Shown: positions 59,517-64,000 of the stretch, one piece after another | Numbering within the stretch: the stretch's first letter is position 1 | Layout: each line of letters opens with the position of its first letter | Assembly (NCBI RefSeq): GCF_042667405.1 | Contig: NZ_JBHVAL010000007.1 | Location: forward strand, 133,987-197,986 | DNA length: 64,000 bases | Reading direction: 5' to 3' | Source: Arthrobacter sp042667405 | GTDB taxonomy: Bacteria > Actinomycetota > Actinomycetes > Actinomycetales > Micrococcaceae | Notes under the pieces: generated by a model | Database searches by the model: none | The model's input: the letters and a program-made list of their open reading frames with translations, nothing else | What the model was told of the DNA's origin: nothing | Translations under genes and position numbers: made by a program

Positions 59517-61046
59517 TCAGTGCCCTTCAGGCTTCAACAAGGGGAAAAGAATGGTCTCGCGGATACCGGCCCCGGTGAACAACATGACCAGGCGGTCGAT
59601 GCCCAGTCCGATTCCACCCATCGGCGGTGCACCGTATTCGAGGGCACGGAGGAAATCCTCATCCAGCTGCATTGCTTCTTCATCACCGGCAGCGGACCTG
59701 CGGGATTGCTCGGTGAGGCGTTCACGCTGAATGACGGGGTCGATCAACTCGGAGAATGCCGTGCCGCGCTCCATTCCACCGATAATGAGGTCCCATGCCT
59801 CGATCAAACGGCCATCCTCGCGGTGCGGGCGGGCCAATGGCTGCGCCGACGGCGGGTAGTCGTACACAAAAGTGGGGTTCAGGAGCGTGGGCTCGACGAT
59901 TTCACCGAAGAGTTCAACCACAATCTTCTCGGCGTCCCATTTCGGGTCCACCTTGACGTCGTGCTTGGCGGCGATCGCCAACAACTCCTCCACAGTGGTG
60001 TCCGGGGTAATTTCCACACCGACGGCTTCTGAAATACCGGGGTAAACCGCAAGCCAGGCCCATTCGCCGTCGAGGTTTATTTCTCCGGCCTCGGTCTGGA
60101 TGGTACGCGTGCCCACGACGTCTGCCACATTCAGGATGATTTCCTTCATGCGCTCGGCCATGACGAACTGGTCAGCCCAAGCCTCGTAGCATTCAAGCGT
60201 GGTGAATTCGGGGCTGTGGGTGGAGTCCACGCCCTCGTTGCGGAAGACGCGGCCCATGTCGTAGACGCGGTCAATTCCACCTACAACGGCGCGCTTGAGG
60301 AAAAGCTCGGTGGCAATGCGGAGCGTCATTTTCTGGTCGAACGCATTCATGTGCGTTTCGAAAGGACGCGCCGTGGCGCCACCGTGGACCAACTGAAGGA
60401 TGGGGGTTTCCACCTCCACGTATCCGTGTCGGTCAAGGGTGTCGCGGACCGAACGGGTAATGGCGGCACGCTTGTAAACCATCTCGCGGGCTTCGTCGCG
60501 GACCATGAGGTCCACATAGCGCTGGCGGACGCGGGTTTCCTCGTTGAGCTCCGCGTGCAGGACGGGGAGCGGACGCAGTGCCTTGGACGCCATGGACCAG
60601 GAATCGGCCATCACGGACAGTTCGCCGCGGCGGGAGGAAATGACCTCGCCCTTGATGAACACATGGTCGCCTAGGTCCACCAGGGCCTTCCAGTCGGCCA
60701 GGGCTTCCTCGCCGACGTTGGCCAGGCTCAGCATCGCCTGAAGGCGTACGCCCTTCCCGTCCACGCCGCCCTCCTGGAGAGTGGCGAAGCAGAGCTTGCC
60801 GGTATTGCGGACGAACACCACGCGCCCGGTGACGCCAACGATGTCCCCCGTCGTCTCGTCGGCCTCGAGGTGCGCATACTTTTCGCGGATTTCGCCGAGG
60901 GAGTGGGTCCGTTCCACGCCCACGGGGTAGACCTCCGTGCCGCGCTCGATCAGCTTGGCGCGCTTGTCCATGCGGATGCGCATCTGCTCGCTGGCGTCGA
61001 TGGGTTCTGCGGAGGTGTTCGGGGCTGGGGTGTTTGCGGAAGTCAC
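59517..61046 (-). CDS. lysS: Lysine--tRNA ligase, class II
   Basis: A 509-residue enzyme. The anticodon-binding OB domain is at about 55-165 (GDIVGVTGRVVFVRNTGKLCFATLQ). The class II catalytic domain shows motif 2 in FRNEGVDSTHSPEFTTLECYEAWAD and motif 3 in GGIGLGIDRLVMLFTG. It charges tRNA-Lys in the cytoplasm. Length is normal. The tRNA-Lys gene in this window (26229) is one of its substrates. Confidence 0.96.
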   Translation of the reverse strand: MTSANTPAPNTSAEPIDASEQMRIRMDKRAKLIERGTEVYPVGVERTHSLGEIREKYAHLEADETTGDIVGVTGRVVFVRNTGKLCFATLQEGGVDGKGVRLQAMLSLANVGEEALADWKALVDLGDHVFIKGEVISSRRGELSVMADSWSMASKALRPLPVLHAELNEETRVRQRYVDLMVRDEAREMVYKRAAITRSVRDTLDRHGYVEVETPILQLVHGGATARPFETHMNAFDQKMTLRIATELFLKRAVVGGIDRVYDMGRVFRNEGVDSTHSPEFTTLECYEAWADQFVMAERMKEIILNVADVVGTRTIQTEAGEINLDGEWAWLAVYPGISEAVGVEITPDTTVEELLAIAAKHDVKVDPKWDAEKIVVELFGEIVEPTLLNPTFVYDYPPSAQPLARPHREDGRLIEAWDLIIGGMERGTAFSELIDPVIQRERLTEQSRRSAAGDEEAMQLDEDFLRALEYGAPPMGGIGLGIDRLVMLFTGAGIRETILFPLLKPEGH

Positions 61047-61133
61047 AGTCCTTAAGTTTACCGTTGATTACCGACCTCCACTTCCGGACTTCACCAGCGG
61101 GGAAAAGCATAGACTCGGACGGTGGAGACATGG

Positions 61134-62018
61134 ATGGTTGAAACGCACGACGGCGGCGGGCAGCTTGAGGTGCACAGCTTCAGGCCGGCGTCGGCTGCTT
61201 CGATTCCAGGAGCCCAAGCGCCCGTGGAACCGACCGGCGTCGTGCTGGTCCACGGCACTTTGGTGACCGATTCCCTGTACTGGCCCTTCGCGCGGACGTT
61301 GAGTATTTTGCTGGGGCGCCCCGTGCACAGCTACAACCGGCGCGGACGCGGCAATTCCGCCCCGCAACCCGCCGGCTACTCCGTCGACACGGAGATCGCT
61401 GACCTCCAGGCAGTCATGGAAAAGAGCGGCTCCACCGACGTTGTTGCGCACAGCTACGGCGGGTTTGTGGGGCTCCAGGCTGCCCGGGAGATCCCTATCG
61501 ACCGCTTGGTGACCTACGATGCCGCGGTGTCCCTGTCCGGCAATTTGAGCAGCCGTTGGCGGCCGGAGCTTGAGGCAGCAGTCACGGCGGGCCAGCTGGA
61601 CCATGCGTGGGCACACCTGGTGCAAGGGCTTGGCACGGCCGGGCCCATTTCCTACCTCCCGCTGCGCGCCTTGCGTACCTTGAGCGTGTTGTCGGCCCAA
61701 ACCAGGCTGGGACTGGAGATGCGCTCCCTGCTGCCCACCGCCGTCGTGGAAATGCGGGCGGTCCTGGACGCCGACGCGCACCTTCACGACTTCATGAAAC
61801 TGTCCACGCCCACCCTCATGCTCAGTGGAGGATGGAGTCCGTCGTACTTCGGCGAGACGGGGCGGGCGCTGGCTGGCGCCGTTCCCGCCATCGAGTTCGC
61901 CGTGGTGCCGCGGCAATTCCACGAAGGTCCGCTCCGGCCGGGACGGAGCCTGGCGGCGCGGATCGCCCGGTTCCTTTCGGCGGACCACCTCCCGGAAGAA
62001 CGGGCGGACGCCACCTAA
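61134..62018 (+). CDS. Alpha/beta hydrolase, tandem paralogue 1
   Basis: A 294-residue hydrolase starting MVETHDGGGQLEVHSF. The nucleophile elbow is VVAHSYGGFVG (Ser), preceded by an oxyanion-hole-like VLVHGTLVTDSLYW; the acid/His end reads VVPRQFHEGP. The segment NRRGRGNSAPQPAGYSVDTEIADLQAVME is shared with the next two genes. ATG 61134 has GGAG 6 bases upstream. Substrate unknown. Confidence 0.85.
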   Translation: MVETHDGGGQLEVHSFRPASAASIPGAQAPVEPTGVVLVHGTLVTDSLYWPFARTLSILLGRPVHSYNRRGRGNSAPQPAGYSVDTEIADLQAVMEKSGSTDVVAHSYGGFVGLQAAREIPIDRLVTYDAAVSLSGNLSSRWRPELEAAVTAGQLDHAWAHLVQGLGTAGPISYLPLRALRTLSVLSAQTRLGLEMRSLLPTAVVEMRAVLDADAHLHDFMKLSTPTLMLSGGWSPSYFGETGRALAGAVPAIEFAVVPRQFHEGPLRPGRSLAARIARFLSADHLPEERADAT

Positions 62019-62027
62019 GCTGTTCCG

Positions 62028-62882
62028 GTGAAGGAACGCGTGATCAAGACACACGACGGCGGCAGCCTCGCCTTGTACGGCTACGGCGACCACAACGCGC
62101 CCGGGGAGCGCAGGGTGGCGTTGATCGGAGGTGCGTTTCTGACGGCCCTGATCTACAGGCCCTTCTCAGTAGCCTTGGCAAAAGGCCTTGGCGACGGCTG
62201 GGCGGTGGACGTCTACGATCGTCGCGGCCGGGGAAATTCCACCAAGCAGCCGAACGATTACTCAATGGCGACGGAAATCGAGGATGTCCGCACTGTCATG
62301 GACGCCACCGGCGCCCGAAACATCCTTGGACACAGCCTCGGCGGCTCCGTTGCCTTGAATGCCGCGCAGGCGTTTGCCGGAACCAGCCATGAACCCGGCA
62401 AACTCGCAGTTTACGACGCCGCAGTGAATATCGACGGAAGCATGGACACCGGCTGGGTGGATGGTTTCGCGGACGCGGTAAACCAAGGCGACATCAACCG
62501 GGCCATGGCGAGGATGCGGCGCGGAATGGAGCCGGGGACTGCGCTGGCACGCGTTCCCGAGCCCATCCTGGCCGGTCTCATGGCCGTGGTTTCCCGAACC
62601 AAGGTGAACAGGTTGTTCCGGCAGCTGCTGCCTTCCGGAGTAGGCGAGCTGAAGGCGGCCTTCGACGACGCCGGCACGCCCCAGGACTTTTCGGTGCTGC
62701 CCTCGAACACCCATTTCATGGTGGGCAAAAAGAGTCCGCAGTTCTATAAAGTCACCGCGGCCCGGCTGAACAGGGCCGTTCCCGGGAGCACGTTGGAGGT
62801 CTCCCCCAAAGGATTCCACGGCTCGATCCCTGCGGCGGTCAACGAGCTGGTGACGGATATTTCGGAGTACTTTAAAAGCTGA
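62028..62882 (+). CDS. Alpha/beta hydrolase, tandem paralogue 2
   Basis: A 284-residue hydrolase with KTHDGGSLALYG at the start, YDRRGRGNSTKQPNDYSMATEIEDVRTVMD, the nucleophile elbow ILGHSLGGSVA and a C-terminal SPKGFHGSIP. It follows paralogue 1 by 9 bases. The start is GTG 62028; a GTG at 62040 with AAGGA upstream is equally plausible and would align better with the other paralogues. Substrate unknown. Confidence 0.84.
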   Translation: MKERVIKTHDGGSLALYGYGDHNAPGERRVALIGGAFLTALIYRPFSVALAKGLGDGWAVDVYDRRGRGNSTKQPNDYSMATEIEDVRTVMDATGARNILGHSLGGSVALNAAQAFAGTSHEPGKLAVYDAAVNIDGSMDTGWVDGFADAVNQGDINRAMARMRRGMEPGTALARVPEPILAGLMAVVSRTKVNRLFRQLLPSGVGELKAAFDDAGTPQDFSVLPSNTHFMVGKKSPQFYKVTAARLNRAVPGSTLEVSPKGFHGSIPAAVNELVTDISEYFKS

Positions 62883-62961
62883 CTTCTTACCCACCTGCGG
62901 TTTATGCACATACGGGGCCGGTATGCGGCTTGCTGCCAGGTGCCTCAGCTAGGCTCATGAC

Positions 62962-63795
62962 ATGACGCGCGACATCATCATGACCCACGACGGCGGCCAC
63001 CTCGAAATATTCACCACTGGCAGTGAACATGTATCGGCAGGCTCCGGTGTCGTGGTTGTCCCTGCCTCCATGGTGACGGCCTCGGACTACACGCGCTTTG
63101 CCCAGAAGCTCAGCGACGCCCTCGGCCGGCCGGTCCACACGTTCAACAGGCGCGGGCGGGGCGATTCATCCCCGCAGGCCGAGGACTACACCCTGGAAGC
63201 CGATATCCGTGATCTTCAGACCGTTATGGAGCACACGTCCACTACGGATGTATTCGGCCACAGCTTCGGCGGTGCAGTGGCATTACACGCGGCCCGCACC
63301 CTGCCCGTGGAACGCCTGGCGGTCTATGATCCGGCGGTCTCGGTCAACCACAGTGTCAAGGCAGAGTGGACAGACGACTATGAACGGGCGACGGCGGCAG
63401 GAGACTACGATCGCGCCCTCGCCGTTCTCATCAAGGGAGTGGAGACGGGCGGCGCCTTCGCGAGGATGCCGCTGTCCATGCTGACCCTGGCCAACAAGCT
63501 GGCAGCCGGCACCCCGCTGGGCAAACAGCTGCGTGAACTCATGACCTGTGGGGTCCGCGAAATCAAGGCGGTCATCGCCGCTGATATGCCCGCCGAGCCA
63601 TTCCTGGCGTTGCCTCTGGAGACCTTGATCGTGGTGGGCGAAAAGAGCCCCGCGTACTTCGGCGTGGCCTGCGGGCAGATCCACGATGTCCTTTCCGGAT
63701 CCAGCTACACCATCCTGCCCGGATTCGGCCACGATGGCCCGAACAAGGCCCCGGACAAGCTGATCTCGGAATTGTCGGAGTTCTTCTCGGGCTAG
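62962..63795 (+). CDS. Alpha/beta hydrolase, tandem paralogue 3
   Basis: A 277-residue hydrolase: MTHDGGHLEIFT near the N-terminus, FNRRGRGDSSPQAEDYTLEADIRDLQTVME, the nucleophile elbow VFGHSFGGAVA and the end ILPGFGHDGPN with the catalytic His. It is separated from paralogue 2 by 79 bases, so it may have its own promoter. A T-tract terminator follows. Substrate unknown. Confidence 0.85.
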   Translation: MTRDIIMTHDGGHLEIFTTGSEHVSAGSGVVVVPASMVTASDYTRFAQKLSDALGRPVHTFNRRGRGDSSPQAEDYTLEADIRDLQTVMEHTSTTDVFGHSFGGAVALHAARTLPVERLAVYDPAVSVNHSVKAEWTDDYERATAAGDYDRALAVLIKGVETGGAFARMPLSMLTLANKLAAGTPLGKQLRELMTCGVREIKAVIAADMPAEPFLALPLETLIVVGEKSPAYFGVACGQIHDVLSGSSYTILPGFGHDGPNKAPDKLISELSEFFSG

Positions 63796-63812
63796 CGGGG
63801 CTTTAACGTGTG

Positions 63813-63838
63813 AAGGCCTCCTTGTGGGGAGGCCTTTT
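63813..63838 (+). terminator. Terminator of the alpha/beta hydrolase cluster
   Basis: AAGGCCTCC and GGAGGCCTT pair with a 6-base loop and are followed by TT beyond the stem (CCTTTTCG). It lies 18 bases after the last hydrolase stop. Confidence 0.85.
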
Positions 63839-63863
63839 CGTGTGTTTGTGGTGTTGAGTGTGG

Positions 63864-63894
63864 GAGACCCCCCAACCGTGGGTTGGGGGGTCTC
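63864..63894 (-). terminator. Terminator of the rRNA operon
   Basis: GAGACCCCCCAACC and GGTTGGGGGGTCTC form a perfect 14-bp stem with a 3-base loop, about 10 bases beyond the 5S rRNA 3' end on the minus strand. This is the expected end of an rRNA operon entering from the right. Confidence 0.85.
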
Positions 63895-63904
63895 GACCTA
63901 ATGG

Positions 63905-64000
63905 TTGTCCGGCGGTGTCCTACTCTCCCACACCCTCCCGGGTGCAGTACCATCGGCGCTGTGGGTCTTAGCTTCCGGGTTCGGAATGGGACCGGGCGTT
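63905..64000 (-). rRNA. 5S ribosomal RNA, 5' end outside window
   Basis: On the minus strand the sequence reads CGCCCGGTCCCATTCCGAAC, then CCGGAAGCTAAG, then GATGGTACTGC and GGGAGAGTAGGACACCGCC, the conserved 5S core and 3' half. About 96 bases are present; the rest lies beyond the right edge, presumably with 23S and 16S genes further on. The exact 3' end is uncertain by a few bases. Confidence 0.95.

Overview
The window is high-GC actinobacterial DNA. Protein content points to Arthrobacter sensu lato, most likely Paenarthrobacter: Lsr2, ClpC, DisA next to RadA, GAF/ANTAR and MmyB-type regulators, Pst genes behind a GTTCACC-type PHO box, many GTG/TTG starts and GTGA/ATGA overlaps. It reads as ordinary chromosome with one small defence island. 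Species is inferred from gene content only.

Layout. 1-8.1 kb: end of a universal stress protein, an SDR oxidoreductase, dodecin, then an MmyB-type regulator divergent from a five-gene redox/sugar operon (three aldo/keto reductases, an epimerase-like protein, a beta-propeller lactonase), followed by two coupled small genes. 8.2-13.1 kb: a SipW-like secretion locus with a signal peptidase fused to an Ig-repeat exoprotein, a separate SipW-type secreted protein, and an ECF sigma factor with a membrane partner. 13.2-19.6 kb: urease operon ureABCEFGD plus a nickel transporter, carrying two copies of a GC-rich palindromic element, one of them inside the ureD reading frame. 19.7-26.3 kb: flavin reductase behind a SoxR-like box, D-threonine aldolase-like enzyme, LacI regulator, GAF/ANTAR protein, GH51 arabinofuranosidase, methyltransferase, tRNA-Lys.

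26.5-35.6 kb: conserved hypotheticals around a possible structured RNA, a DUF47/PiT phosphate pair facing the pstSCAB operon, and a FUSC protein. 35.7-42.1 kb: PAP2 phosphatase, RadA, a membrane protein, DisA (c-di-AMP synthase), MutY and two cell-envelope proteins. 42.2-48.4 kb: DctA-type transporter, AraC regulator, two VOC proteins, DUF4235 and CsbD stress proteins, and the PTS-dependent dihydroxyacetone kinase dhaKLM. 48.4-50.1 kb: an AbiEi/AbiEii toxin-antitoxin pair bounded by a 21-bp direct repeat and driven from a promoter lying inside a perfect 20-bp inverted repeat. 50.1-64 kb: FAD oxidase, ArgA-like acetyltransferase, S9 peptidase, glycosyltransferase, ClpC, Lsr2, LysS, three tandem alpha/beta hydrolases and the 3' part of a 5S rRNA gene.

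The points most worth following up are the enzyme-plus-substrate signal peptidase fusion, the symmetric leaderless AbiE promoter and its flanking repeats, the palindromic element in frame in ureD, a family of long AT-rich hairpins at gene ends, and the possible RNA near 27.3 kb. No CRISPR array, prophage, transposase or replication origin was seen.
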